The notes under the pieces are model-generated. The model was not told the origin of the DNA, searched no databases, and saw only the letters and a list, made by a program, of their open reading frames with translations. A stretch of 52,613 nucleotides of DNA from Spirochaetota bacterium. Its GTDB lineage: Bacteria; Spirochaetota; Spirochaetia; Treponematales; Rectinemataceae. Shown in pieces: positions 1 to 7,537 of the stretch (the stretch's first letter is position 1; every line of letters begins with the position of its first letter). A program made the translations under genes and the position numbers. The stretch is from positions 1 to 52,613 of the forward strand of contig JAKLFE010000032.1 of assembly GCA_022711355.1 (NCBI GenBank), read 5' to 3'.

Positions 1-1046
1 TCGGCGAGGCGGTCGAGGAGGAGGGCCGTCTCGGTGACGTCGGTGAGGAGGAGGGAGGAGCCGAGGCGGCGGCCCCGGGCGTCGGACACGCGGAAGGCGC
101 GGGCCTTGAGCCGCCTCGGCCCGCCCACCCACCGCCCCTCGGGAGCGAGGGCGAGCTCGCCCTCCCCCTCGGCCGCCACCAGGCGCTCGAGCTCCGGCAG
201 CTCGAGGGCCTCCGCCATCTCCTCGCCGCCGGCCCCGGGGCCGAGGCCGAAGAGGCGGGCGGCCGCCGGGTTGAAGTCGACCACGGCCCCCTCGAGGTCG
301 AGGATCACCAGGCCCTCGTGGAGGCTCTCGAGGACCCGCTCGCGGGCCACGGGGAGGAGGTCGAGGAAGCGCCGCTTCGCCATGGCCCAGCCGCAGAGCC
401 CGCCGCTGAGGAGGACGGAGAAGGGCCCGAGGTCGATGCCGTAGGGCGTCGCACCGGCGATGATGAGGATGTTCGTCGCGAAGGGGACGAACATGGCGCC
501 CAAGACGATGAGGGCGCTCCGCCGCAGGGCCTGGGACGAGGAGGCGGCGTAGCGGACGAGGATGACGACCCCCGAGCAGAGCATGAGCCACATCGCCGCG
601 CTGTGGAGCCAGTAGGCCGGCCCGTGCTCGATGGCGACCAGGGGGAAGGGGGCCTCGGGCCTGAGCCGGCAGCGGGCGTAGAAGAGGCCGTGGAGCTCGG
701 TCGTCCACAGGAGGCCGAGGCTGAGGGCCGGCTCGAGGAAGAGGAGGGCCAGGAGGCGGGGGCGGGCTACGCGGCTCTGCGTGAAGTCGAGGGCGAAGAG
801 GAGCCACAGGGGGGGGATGAGGACGATGCCGACGTACTCGACCTTGACCCAGAAGACGATGCGCTGAAGGCTCCCCCCCGAGAGCTCGAAGGCCGAGCCC
901 GCGGCGTAGACGGCGAAGGCGAACATGAGGAAGGAGAAGGGCGTGGCCCCCGGCACCCGGAAGCGCAGGGCGCCGGCGATGCCGAGGAAGGAGCAGAAGA
1001 AGGCGACGACGATCAGGACGGCGGTCAGGAACGAGGGTGAAATCAT
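1..1046 (-). CDS. 7TM-PAS sensor protein, N-terminal part (cut by window edge)
   Basis: The reverse strand is open from an ATG at 1046 to the window edge, giving about 348 residues without a stop. The first ~220 residues form six to seven hydrophobic segments like the N-terminal 7TM region found on some bacterial histidine kinases and diguanylate cyclases. From about residue 235 a PAS domain follows (LHEGLVILDLEGAVVDFNPA), then a second signalling stretch ending in LLLTDVTETALLLDRLA. The output domain lies outside the window, so it could be a kinase or a GGDEF protein. The ATG has no ribosome binding site and sits 9 nt after a TAGTAT box, so the message is probably leaderless. It is co-directional with ackA but separated from it by a strong hairpin. 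The membrane sensor call is firm; the output activity is unknown. Confidence 0.8.
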   Translation of the reverse strand, partial: MISPSFLTAVLIVVAFFCSFLGIAGALRFRVPGATPFSFLMFAFAVYAAGSAFELSGGSLQRIVFWVKVEYVGIVLIPPLWLLFALDFTQSRVARPRLLALLFLEPALSLGLLWTTELHGLFYARCRLRPEAPFPLVAIEHGPAYWLHSAAMWLMLCSGVVILVRYAASSSQALRRSALIVLGAMFVPFATNILIIAGATPYGIDLGPFSVLLSGGLCGWAMAKRRFLDLLPVARERVLESLHEGLVILDLEGAVVDFNPAAARLFGLGPGAGGEEMAEALELPELERLVAAEGEGELALAPEGRWVGGPRRLKARAFRVSDARGRRLGSSLLLTDVTETALLLDRLA

Positions 1047-1055
1047 TTTAGCTCG

Positions 1056-1084
1056 ATACTACACGCTTCCCGGGCTCCGCGCAA
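1056..1084 (-). promoter_or_regulatory. Promoter of the 7TM sensor gene, apparently leaderless
   Basis: On the reverse strand TTGCGC (1079-1084) is followed after 17 bp by TAGTAT (1056-1061). Only 9 nt separate the -10 box from the ATG at 1046, so the expected transcript start is about 3 nt before the start codon. No purine-rich ribosome binding site is present. Confidence 0.6.
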
Positions 1085-1131
1085 AGGTTTTTTACCATCT
1101 GCCTCGAATCCTGTTGGAGCCGGGAGGGAAA

Positions 1132-1165
1132 CGAGAGGGAGACCTTCCCCAAGGTCTCCCTCTCG
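1132..1165 (-). terminator. Hairpin terminator after ackA
   Basis: A perfect 15-bp inverted repeat (1132-1146 and 1151-1165) encloses a CCCC loop. It lies downstream of ackA and upstream of the 7TM gene promoter. On the ackA strand it is followed by a short T-rich stretch, so it is a reasonable, though not classic, intrinsic terminator. Confidence 0.6.
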
Positions 1166-1191
1166 CGCTCTCTCATCCAAGGGCGGCCCGG

Positions 1192-1203
1192 CCCCCCCCC
1201 CCC
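1192..1203. repeat. Homopolymer tract of 12 C (G on the reverse strand)
   Basis: Twelve consecutive C residues lie in the gap between ackA and the 7TM gene. Such tracts are prone to slippage, and some treponemes use upstream poly-G tracts for phase variation. Here a terminator-like hairpin separates the tract from the nearest promoter, so a regulatory role is uncertain. Confidence 0.7.
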
Positions 1204-1254
1204 GAGCCATCACCCGGCCTTCCCGCTCGCCTCCCAACAGGCTTCGAGGCAGTC

Positions 1255-1350
1255 GCCGCGCCCGAAGGCGCGGCGCGAGAGGCCTCGTGCGCCTCACATC
1301 CTTCGCTGTCCCGCGACGCGCAGGCGCGTCGCGAGAGGCTTGGTGCGCGG
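1255..1350 (-). repeat. Two tandem 56-bp units, each with a strong palindrome
   Basis: Just downstream of ackA two related units occur 56 bp apart. Unit one has an 8-bp stem GCCGCGCC/GGCGCGGC with loop CGAA (1255-1274). Unit two has a 10-bp stem CGCGACGCGC/GCGCGTCGCG (1312-1333). Both are followed by a similar GCGAGAGGCYT.GTGCGC stretch. Stem sequences differ while pairing is kept. Together with the 1132-1165 hairpin they make a structured ackA 3' region. Confidence 0.6.
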
Positions 1351-1354
1351 CGTA

Positions 1355-2692
1355 TCAAGGAAGTTTCGCGATTATCTCTTTCAGGTAGGGCTTCTTCTCC
1401 AAGTCGCGCACCAAGCCTTCGGCCCTCGACTTGTTGACGTAGCTGCGGTCCTGGAAGAAGTAGCGGTACTTCGTGTGGACCTCGTAGCTCCCCTTCATGA
1501 GGGCGTAGGAATCCTCGGTCATGACGAGCTCCTCGTCCGTGGGGATCACGAAGACCCTGACCTTGGAGCCCTTGCCGGTGATGTCGAGCTCGGCGTTGCG
1601 GCACTTGGCTTTGGCGTTCTTGTCCTGGTCGATGACGATGCCGAGCTCCTCGAGGCCGGCGGTGGAGAGCTGCCGGGTGACGGGGCCCATCTCGCCGACG
1701 CCGGCGGTGAAGACCAGGGCGTCCAGGCGCCCGAGGGCGGCGTAGTAGGCGCCGATGTACTTCTTGATGCGGTAGGACTCGATCTCCTGGGCGAGCTTGG
1801 CGACGGGGTCGCCCTTCTCGGCGGCCTGCTCGATGTCGCGGCGGTCGGCCCACTTGCCCGTGATGCCCAGGACGCCCGACTCCTTGTTGAGCTTCTTCTC
1901 GACGTCGGAGGCGTGCAGCCCCGCCTTGCGCATCATGTGGAAGACGATGCCGGGGTCGATGTCGCCGGAGCGGGTGCCCATGACCAGGCCCTCGAGCGGG
2001 GTCATGCCCATCGAGGTATCGTAGGAGACGCCGTTCTTCACGGCGTTGATCGAGGAGCCGTTGCCGATGTGGGCGATGACGAGGTTGGCCTCGAAGGGAT
2101 CCTTCCCGAGGAGGACGGCGGCGCGCTTGGCGTTGTACAGGAAGCTCGTGCCGTGGAAGCCGTAGCGCCGCACCATGTACTTCTCCTCCCATTCCTTCGG
2201 GAGGGCGTAGGTGTAGGCCAGCCCGGGCATGGTCTGGTGCCAGGCCGTGTCCATGATGGCGCAATGGGGCACGTTCGGCAGGACGGCCTTGGCCGCCTCG
2301 ACGCCCATGAGGTTGGCGGGGTTGTGCAGGGGGGCGAGGTCGGTCAGCTCGCGGAAGGTGGCGAGGAAGTCGTCGGTGATGAGGCTCGAGCGGGCGAACT
2401 TGGAGCCGCCGTGGACCATGCGGTGGCCGACGGCCTTGATGCCCGACATGTCCTTGATGACGCCCGCCTCGGGGTGGACGAGGGTGTTGAGGATGAGCTC
2501 GATGGCGACCGTGTGGGTCGGGCACTCGTGCTCGACGGTGTAGTCGGCCTTGCCCCGGGCCTTGTGGGTGATGGAGGAGCCGCTCTGGGTGACGCGCTCG
2601 ACGATGCCCGTCGCGAGGACGTCCTTGCGGTCCCAGTCGTAGACCTGGTACTTGACCGAGGAGGAGCCGCAATTGAGGGTGAGTATGACCAT
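1355..2692 (-). CDS. ackA: Acetate kinase
   Basis: Cytoplasmic acetate kinase (445 aa, slightly longer than the usual ~400). It interconverts acetyl phosphate plus ADP with acetate plus ATP, giving substrate-level ATP in fermentation. The N-terminus [20 protein letters not shown] is the family's first ATPase-fold signature. [12 protein letters not shown] and DTAWHQTMP (residues ~110-210) are the second signature and substrate pocket, and the adenosine motif [11 protein letters not shown] lies near residue 320. The ATG at 2692 follows a GGAG ribosome binding site and a TACAAT -10 box, so the start is well supported. It is monocistronic between a divergent hydrolase gene and a downstream hairpin. 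No phosphotransacetylase gene is adjacent, so that partner must lie elsewhere. Confidence 0.97.
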   Translation of the reverse strand: MVILTLNCGSSSVKYQVYDWDRKDVLATGIVERVTQSGSSITHKARGKADYTVEHECPTHTVAIELILNTLVHPEAGVIKDMSGIKAVGHRMVHGGSKFARSSLITDDFLATFRELTDLAPLHNPANLMGVEAAKAVLPNVPHCAIMDTAWHQTMPGLAYTYALPKEWEEKYMVRRYGFHGTSFLYNAKRAAVLLGKDPFEANLVIAHIGNGSSINAVKNGVSYDTSMGMTPLEGLVMGTRSGDIDPGIVFHMMRKAGLHASDVEKKLNKESGVLGITGKWADRRDIEQAAEKGDPVAKLAQEIESYRIKKYIGAYYAALGRLDALVFTAGVGEMGPVTRQLSTAGLEELGIVIDQDKNAKAKCRNAELDITGKGSKVRVFVIPTDEELVMTEDSYALMKGSYEVHTKYRYFFQDRSYVNKSRAEGLVRDLEKKPYLKEIIAKLP

Positions 2693-2716
2693 GGTTTCTC
2701 CTTGCAGAAGTAAGGC

Positions 2717-2722
2717 ATTGTA
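2717..2722 (-). promoter_or_regulatory. -10 box of ackA
   Basis: TACAAT on the reverse strand lies 24 nt before the ackA ATG, giving a leader of about 18 nt that holds the ribosome binding site. A matching -35 box is weak (TGGAAC near 2741-2746). Confidence 0.5.
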
Positions 2723-2821
2723 GCAGAAGGGCCGCCCCTCGTTCCAGCGGTCGCCCGGCTCGGGGGCGGCCGCGCGGGAGGCCCGGCCCGCACGTCGATG
2801 GCGCCCGGGCCGGGCATCGGC

Positions 2822-2842
2822 TATAGTATCCCACTTGGGAGG
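2822..2842 (+). promoter_or_regulatory. -10 box and ribosome binding site of the FAH-family gene
   Basis: TATAGT (2822-2827) is followed by GGGAGG (2837-2842) and an ATG at 2848. The short leader resembles that of ackA, from which this promoter diverges. Confidence 0.5.
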
Positions 2843-2847
2843 ACGAC

Positions 2848-3579
2848 ATGGTAGTACTGCCTTTCCGCCGCGCCGGGGCCGCCGCCTCGGAACAGGGGAG
2901 CCTCGAGCTCCGCCCCTCCAAGATCATCGCCGTGGGCCTCAATTACCGCGAGCACGTCGACGAGAGCCCCAGCATCCTCACCCGGCCCACGGACCGCGCC
3001 GTCGCGCCTCCCGAGCCCATCCTCTTCGCCAAGACGCCCAACGTACTCGTCGGGCCGGACTGCCCCATCGTCCTGCCGAGCTCCCTGCTCTCGGCCGCGG
3101 GCATCGCCGCGCCCCGCACCGACTACGAGGCCGAGCTCGCCGTCGTCATCGGGCGCCGCTGCCGGAACGTCTCGGCGGCCGAGGCCCTCGACTACGTCCT
3201 CGGCTACACCTGCTTCAACGACGTGAGCCAGCGCGACATACAGAACTCCGATCGCTCCGGCTGGTTCCGCGGCAAGAGCTTCGACAGCTTCGGCCCCGTC
3301 GGGCCGGTCGTCGTCGCCCGCGAGCTCGTCCCCGACCCGAACGACCTCGCCATCGAGTGCCGGCTGAACGGCGCGGCCGTCCAGCGCTCGCGCACCTCGG
3401 CCATGATCTTCGGCGTCCGCGAGCTCATCGCCTACATATCGCGCAACCTCAGCCTCGAGCCCGGCGACCTCATAGCGACCGGGACCCCGAGCGGGGTCGG
3501 ATCCCTCAAGGCGGGGGACGAGGTCGAGGTCGAGATCGAGGGCATCGGCGTCCTGCGCAATCCCGTCATCGAGGAATGA
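2848..3579 (+). CDS. Fumarylacetoacetate hydrolase (FAH) family protein
   Basis: A 243-aa single-domain FAH-fold enzyme of the group that hydrolyses, isomerises or decarboxylates small dicarbonyl acids using a bound divalent metal. [15 protein letters not shown] (residues ~30-45) opens the fold. [11 protein letters not shown] (~92-102) carries the metal-binding acidic residues in the usual ExE pattern. [24 protein letters not shown] and the closing [20 protein letters not shown] are family hallmarks. The ATG has a GGAGG site 5 nt upstream. The next gene (DUF2804) follows after 21 bp and is probably cotranscribed. The substrate cannot be told from sequence: acylpyruvate hydrolase, oxaloacetate decarboxylase and a homoprotocatechuate-type isomerase are all possible. 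Confidence 0.9.
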   Translation: MVVLPFRRAGAAASEQGSLELRPSKIIAVGLNYREHVDESPSILTRPTDRAVAPPEPILFAKTPNVLVGPDCPIVLPSSLLSAAGIAAPRTDYEAELAVVIGRRCRNVSAAEALDYVLGYTCFNDVSQRDIQNSDRSGWFRGKSFDSFGPVGPVVVARELVPDPNDLAIECRLNGAAVQRSRTSAMIFGVRELIAYISRNLSLEPGDLIATGTPSGVGSLKAGDEVEVEIEGIGVLRNPVIEE

Positions 3580-3600
3580 GGAAAAACGGAGGTAAAAGGC

Positions 3601-4680
3601 ATGGAACACGAGATCGTCGCTCCCGGCAGCCTGCTCGACGCGAGGGGGAACCTCCGCGAGCCCGGCTTCGCCCGGAGCCTCCTCCTGGCCTACGACCGCT
3701 CCGCGGTCAAGGCCCCGGCCTGGCGCGTCAAGGAGTGGGACTACTACTGCGTCCTGTGCGGGGACTACGCCCTCGCCTGCACCATCGCGGACAACGGCTA
3801 CATGGGCTTCGTCTCGGCCTCGGTCCTCGACTTCGCCGCCGGCACGAACGCCACCGACGAGATCATGACAGCCTTCCCCATGGGCCGCACCGGCCTGCCC
3901 TCGAGCTCGGCCTCGGGCGTCACCGCCTTCCAGGCGAACGGCGCGAGCCTCCGCTTCGAGTCCTCGGGCGGGACGCGGAAGCTCGCGATCTCCTGGCCCT
4001 CCTTCTGCGCGGAGAAGCCGCCCCGCCCCGCCGGCCCGCCCTCGCGGCCCGGCGCCTCCCCCTCCCCCGCCCCGGTCGGCCTCGAGGCCGAGCTCGTCCT
4101 GACCGAGCAGCCCGGCGGCCAGTCCATGGTGATCGCGACGCCCTTCGCCAAGGCCCGCCACTTCTACTACAACCAGAAGATCAACTGCCAGGGCGCCGAG
4201 GGCTCCTTCCGCTTCGGGGGCCGCGAGTATCCGGTCAAGAGGGGCTCGGCCTTCGGCTGCCTCGACTGGGGCCGCGGCGTCTGGACCTGGTCCAACACCT
4301 GGTATTGGGGGTCTGCAAGCGGGCTCGCCGGGGGCAAAAGTTTCGGTTTCAACATCGGCCACGGCTTCGGCGACACGAGGGCCGCGAGCGAGAACATGGT
4401 CTTCTACGAGGGGAAGGCCCACAAGGTCGGCCGCCTCGGCGTCGAGCTCGACCATAGCGACTTCTTCAAGCCCTGGCGCGCGGTCTCCGAGGACGGCCGC
4501 TTCGACATGGTCCTCGCGCCCGACTTCGACCGTGCCTCGGCCACGGACCTCGGCCTCATCGCCTCGATCCAGCACCAGGTCTTCGGGCTCTGGTCGGGCA
4601 GGGCGGTCCTCGAGGACGGGCGGGAGATCAGGGTCGAGGGGCTGCGGGGCTGGTGCGAGAAGGTCGTGAACCGCTGGTGA
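3601..4680 (+). CDS. DUF2804 family protein (lipocalin-like)
   Basis: A 359-aa protein that I place in the DUF2804 family, which has an AttH/lipocalin-like beta-rich fold and no agreed biochemical role. Typical features are WDYYCVLCGDYALACTIADN near residue 45, the aromatic stretch FYYNQKINCQ near 185, and GCLDWGRGVWTWSNTWYWG near 218. A proline-rich patch around residues 140-155 looks like a linker. There is no signal peptide, so it is probably cytoplasmic. The ATG at 3601 follows a GGAGGT site. It is the second gene of an operon with the FAH-family enzyme and is followed by a repeat element carrying a terminator. Family assignment is fairly firm; function is unknown. Confidence 0.8.
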   Translation: MEHEIVAPGSLLDARGNLREPGFARSLLLAYDRSAVKAPAWRVKEWDYYCVLCGDYALACTIADNGYMGFVSASVLDFAAGTNATDEIMTAFPMGRTGLPSSSASGVTAFQANGASLRFESSGGTRKLAISWPSFCAEKPPRPAGPPSRPGASPSPAPVGLEAELVLTEQPGGQSMVIATPFAKARHFYYNQKINCQGAEGSFRFGGREYPVKRGSAFGCLDWGRGVWTWSNTWYWGSASGLAGGKSFGFNIGHGFGDTRAASENMVFYEGKAHKVGRLGVELDHSDFFKPWRAVSEDGRFDMVLAPDFDRASATDLGLIASIQHQVFGLWSGRAVLEDGREIRVEGLRGWCEKVVNRW

Positions 4681-4722
4681 GGCGCCTCAAGGAAACCTAC
4701 GAGCGTATGCACTTGTATTGAA

Positions 4723-4855
4723 CGGCTCCGTGGATGGGGCCCCGCTCGCGAAAAAAGGGCCCTCGTACACGAGGGTCCTTTTTTCACGGCGCCCCATCTC
4801 GGCGACGAACGACACAAAATGCGGTCGCTCGTTCATCCCCGCGGGCCTCGCAGCG
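4723..4855 (+). repeat. Palindromic repeat copy 1, with embedded bidirectional terminator
   Basis: First copy of an interspersed element found at least six times here. The outer stem is GATGGGGC/GCCCCATC, where other copies have GGCGGGGC/GCCCCGCC, a paired substitution. The conserved core GGGGCCCCGCTCGCG on the left faces CGGCGCCCC on the right. The inner arm 4751-4784 is a near-perfect hairpin of six A, a GC stem ending in CCCTCG/CGAGGG with one G-U pair, then six T: an intrinsic terminator in either direction. It begins 43 nt after the DUF2804 stop codon. A flank with TGCGGTCGCTCGTTCATCCC (4819-4838) recurs with other copies. Confidence 0.85.
4751..4784 (+). terminator. Intrinsic terminator formed by the inner arm of repeat copy 1
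   Basis: An A-tract, a GC-rich stem and a T-tract form one ~15-bp hairpin that can terminate transcription from either side. It serves the FAH-DUF2804 operon. Confidence 0.85.
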
Positions 4856-4880
4856 GGCGACAGGGCACCGGAAAGCGTCC

Positions 4881-5390
4881 ATGCTCCGCGGGCGGGGCCC
4901 CGCTCGCGCTTCGGGCCATCGCGCGACGGCTCGCCGCGCGGCGCCCCGCCTCGGCGACGGGATGGACAAGGTGCGGGAGCTCGTTCACCCAACCAGGCCG
5001 CGCCGCCTGGAAAACCGCGCGTGGCTGCGCCGCGCGGCGGCTCAGCACGGTGATGGGACGGAGGGGAGGCGGGGACTCGTTCACCCAACCGGGCCGCGCG
5101 GGCGGGAACGGGTACCTCATACATTGTCCGTAACGGCTCCGCGGGCGGGGCCCCGCTCGCGCTTCGGGCCATCGCGCTAGGATCGCGCGATGGTCCGCCG
5201 CGCGGCGCCCCGCCTCGGCGACGGGATTGGCAAGGTGCGGGCGCTCGTGTGCCCAACCAAGCCGCGCGTGGCTACGCCGCGCGGCACCACAGCGGGGGGA
5301 CGGGGCGGATGGGTGGCGGGGGCTCGCTCACCCAACCAGGCCGCGCCGCGCGGCGCGTCGAGCCGCTGCTCGCCGCAGGATCATGCATAA
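4881..5390 (+). repeat. Tandem array of two ~253-bp composite repeat units (palindrome copies 2 and 3)
   Basis: Two units start at 4884 and 5137, 253 bp apart. Each opens with the palindromic element (copy 2 at 4881-4961, copy 3 at 5134-5224; outer stem GGCGGGGC/GCCCCGCC). Each continues with a flank ending in TCGTTCACCCAACCAGGCCG or a close variant, a CCGCGCGTGGCT.CGCCGCG block, and a second copy of the flank. Inner arms of both palindromes derive from GGGCCATCGCGC...GCGCGAYGG. No gene is supported in the 785 bp between the DUF2804 and permease-family genes; long frames here have no ribosome binding site or family resemblance. Confidence 0.8.
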
Positions 5391-5402
5391 AAATACTAAA
5401 CC

Positions 5403-5431
5403 TATACAAACCGGAGCCGATGCCGTACAGT
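5403..5431 (+). promoter_or_regulatory. Promoter of the purine-nucleoside-permease-family gene
   Basis: TATACA (5403-5408), a 17-bp spacer, then TACAGT (5426-5431). An AT-rich stretch at 5387-5403, conspicuous in this GC-rich DNA, lies immediately upstream and could be an UP element. A GGAGG site follows at 5451-5455. Confidence 0.55.
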
Positions 5432-5465
5432 CTCCGCCATCCCGATACTCGGAGGAACTGCAGGT

Positions 5466-6470
5466 ATGAAACGAAGAATCGAGGCGGCGGCGGCTCTCAT
5501 GCTCATAGCCCTCTGCGTGGCGGCGGCCGGAGCCCAGCCAGCCGCGGGCAGGCGAGAGGTCAAGGTGCTCGTCATGGGCATGTTCGAGGTGGGCAAGAAC
5601 GAGGGCGACTTCGCCGGGGAGTTCCAGCACTACTACGAGGCCTATTTCGACGGCGCGGCGAGTTACGCGATTCCCGGCTTCCCCGGGACCCTCTTCCTGA
5701 ACGGCGAGGGCGTCGCCGGCTGCGTCGCCGGCATGGGCAAGGCCCAGGCCGCGTCCACGCTGACGGCCATCCTCGCCGATCCCCGCTTCGACTTCTCCCG
5801 GGCCTACATCCTCGTCTCCGGCTGCGCCGGAATGCCGCCCCTCCGCGGGACCCTGGGCGACGTGGTCTGGGCCGAGGAGCTCGTCGACTTCGAGCTCGGC
5901 CACGCCTGGGCCGAATCGGACATCGCGCCCGGGACGAAGGCCACCTTCCAGCGCAGCGAGGGCTACGACCGCTCGGGCTACGTCAAGCTGAACAAGGGCC
6001 TCGTGGACTGGGCCTACGGCCTAACCAAGGGCCTCGCCCTGGCCGACGACCCGAAGGCCGCCGCCTACCGCGCGAACTACGGCGCCAAGGAGGCGGCCGA
6101 GAAGCCCGCGGTGCGCCGGGGCGTCTCGGTGACCGGCGACAGCTACTGGCACGGGGCCCGCTCCTCCGCCCATGCCGACGAGGTCTGCGCGGCCTACGGC
6201 GCCGGGCCCTACCTGGCGACCCAGATGGAGGACAACGGCTTCGGCGTGGCGGCCCTGAACTTCGGCCTCCTCGACCGCCTCCTGATCTGCCGCGACATCG
6301 TCAACTTCGACCAGCCCTATCCCGGGCAGACCGTCCCGGAGAGCCTCGCGGCGAGCTCCGGCGGGTTCTCCATGGGCATGACCAACGGCTTCATGGCCGG
6401 GTCCACGGTCATCAACGCGGTCCTCGCGGATTGGGCGAGCTTCAAGGCGGCGCCGCCAGCGGCGAAGTAA
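5466..6470 (+). CDS. Purine nucleoside permease (NUP) family exported protein
   Basis: A 334-aa protein with a cleavable signal peptide (basic MKRR, then a hydrophobic run ending around AAGAQ, residue 23). The mature part matches the NUP family, named from a yeast nucleoside permease, whose fold resembles nucleoside phosphorylases. Supporting stretches are KVLVMGMFEVGKNEG, the glycine-rich VAGCVAGMGKAQAASTLTA, and ILVSGCAGMPP near residue 118. The C-terminal half has YLATQMEDNGFGVA and DIVNFDQPYPGQ. It is probably periplasmic and may bind or cleave nucleosides; with no transmembrane bundle it is unlikely to be a transporter alone. It has its own promoter and is flanked on both sides by closely similar direct repeats (5101-5219 and 6490-6614). 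Family call good, activity inferred. Confidence 0.85.
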   Translation: MKRRIEAAAALMLIALCVAAAGAQPAAGRREVKVLVMGMFEVGKNEGDFAGEFQHYYEAYFDGAASYAIPGFPGTLFLNGEGVAGCVAGMGKAQAASTLTAILADPRFDFSRAYILVSGCAGMPPLRGTLGDVVWAEELVDFELGHAWAESDIAPGTKATFQRSEGYDRSGYVKLNKGLVDWAYGLTKGLALADDPKAAAYRANYGAKEAAEKPAVRRGVSVTGDSYWHGARSSAHADEVCAAYGAGPYLATQMEDNGFGVAALNFGLLDRLLICRDIVNFDQPYPGQTVPESLAASSGGFSMGMTNGFMAGSTVINAVLADWASFKAAPPAAK

Positions 6471-6489
6471 GTCCGCCCTTCGAGGAACC

Positions 6490-6697
6490 GGCGGGAACGG
6501 GCACTTCATACATTGTCCATGACGGCTCCTCGGGCGGGGCCCCGCTCGCGCTTCGAGCCATCGCGCTAGATCGCGCGACGGCTCGCCGCGCGGCGCCCCG
6601 CCACGGTGACGTACCGACGCAGTGCGGTCGCTCGTTCGTCCCCGTGGACCGGCGGGTGAATTCGGCAGCGGATCCGACGCGGAGCGGTCGCTGATTC
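6490..6697 (+). repeat. Palindromic repeat copy 4 with upstream leader and flanking motifs
   Basis: From 6490 the sequence repeats 5101-5219 with few changes: a GGCGGGAACGGG leader, CATACATTGTCC, then the palindrome (about 6520-6614). The inner stem GAGCC.../...GGCTC replaces GGGCC.../...GGTCC of copy 3. The flanking GCGGTCGCT motif occurs twice (about 6623 and 6683). It lies 20 bp after the permease-family gene and reads in the same direction. Confidence 0.8.
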
Positions 6698-6754
6698 ACT
6701 TTACAGGATTCACTGATACTCGCCGGGGGCGCGGCCGCGGATCACGCAAAAGCC

Positions 6755-6872
6755 TTCGGGGATGAACGAGCGACCGCATCCGTGATATCAGTCACCGTGG
6801 CGGGGCGCCGCGAAAAATGACCCTCGCGTGCCGAGGGCCATTTTTCGCGAGCGGGGCCCCGACCACGGAGAC
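6755..6872 (-). repeat. Palindromic repeat copy 5 (reverse orientation), with embedded terminator
   Basis: The reverse complement of 6795-6872 is another family member: core GGGGCCCCGCTCGCG, then an inner arm of five A, a GC stem with CCCTCG/CGAGGG, and five T (6811-6847), then CGCGGCGCCCC. The flank with GCGGTCGCTCGTTCATCCCC follows on the same strand (6757-6778). The inner arm is clearly related to copy 1. It sits 18 bp beyond the stop of the reverse-strand reductase gene and should terminate it. The mismatch in its stem is a G-U pair only when read from that gene. Confidence 0.85.
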
Positions 6873-6889
6873 GTATATCACACGTGGAT

Positions 6890-7459
6890 TCACTCGCTAG
6901 CCAATCTCTTCCCGAGCTCGTAGGCGCGGGCCATGAGCTCGGCGTTCCCCGCGATCTCGCCGGCCTTGTCCGCGCTGCCGTAGAGGAACTCCGGCCTGGC
7001 AGCGCCGAGGAAGCGGCACATGTCCTCGACGCTGCGGACCGCGTTGATGCCGCCCGACTCGTAGATGTCGCGGTCGCCGAAGACGAGGATGGCGGCGAAG
7101 CGCTTGCCCGCGAGGGCGGCGTACTTCTCCGCGCCGAAGGCGTAGAGGCGGTCGATGAGGGCCTTGAGCTGGGCGTTGACCGAGAACCAGTAGACGGGGC
7201 TCGCGAGGACGACGGCCTCCGCGGCGCGGATGGCGGCGTAGATGGCCTGCATGTCGTCCGGGACGACGCAGCCGCGCGCTCCCGGGCGGCGGCAGGAGTC
7301 GCAGGCGATGCAGGGCCCGACCTTGAGGCCGCGGAGGGCGAACTCCTCGACCCGGGCGCCCGCGGAGCCGGCCCCCTCGATCAGGCGCCTCGCCAGGAGG
7401 CTGCTGTTCCCCGCCTTCCGCGGGCTCGACTCGACGACGACGATGCTGCGCTGGTCCAT
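6890..7459 (-). CDS. Flavodoxin-fold NADPH-dependent FMN reductase family protein
   Basis: A 189-aa cytoplasmic flavoprotein. The N-terminus VVVESSPRKAGNSSLLARRL is the FMN phosphate-binding loop of this family. CIACDSCRRPGARGC (residues ~53-67) is the cysteine-containing loop common in its iron-sulfur-flavoprotein relatives, although the full cluster pattern is uncertain. ASPVYWFSVNAQLKALIDR (~88-106) is the second flavin-contacting segment. The ATG follows GGGGAAG. A terminator repeat lies directly downstream and the PocR kinase gene 78 bp upstream on the same strand. It probably reduces a quinone, nitro compound or metal with NAD(P)H; the substrate is not readable. Confidence 0.88.
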   Translation of the reverse strand: MDQRSIVVVESSPRKAGNSSLLARRLIEGAGSAGARVEEFALRGLKVGPCIACDSCRRPGARGCVVPDDMQAIYAAIRAAEAVVLASPVYWFSVNAQLKALIDRLYAFGAEKYAALAGKRFAAILVFGDRDIYESGGINAVRSVEDMCRFLGAARPEFLYGSADKAGEIAGNAELMARAYELGKRLASE

Positions 7460-7537
7460 GGCTTCCCCTTTTCGCTTCGCGCGGCTGCGGCTGAGCGGGG
7501 ACCGGGGGCGCGAGGCCCCGGTCCGGGCCCTAGGGTA

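Noticed and set aside
318..1040. Acidic 240-codon forward frame over the 7TM sensor gene
   Set aside because: Glu/Gly/Asp-rich antisense pattern typical of GC-rich coding DNA; the reverse strand encodes membrane helices and a PAS domain.
4687..5390. Several overlapping frames of 60-190 codons in the repeat array
   Set aside because: They follow the repeats, have no ribosome binding site and are Arg/Ala/Pro-rich on both strands.
4723..6872. CRISPR array
   Set aside because: Repeats are palindromic, irregularly spaced, of different lengths and in both orientations; no spacers of uniform size and no cas genes.
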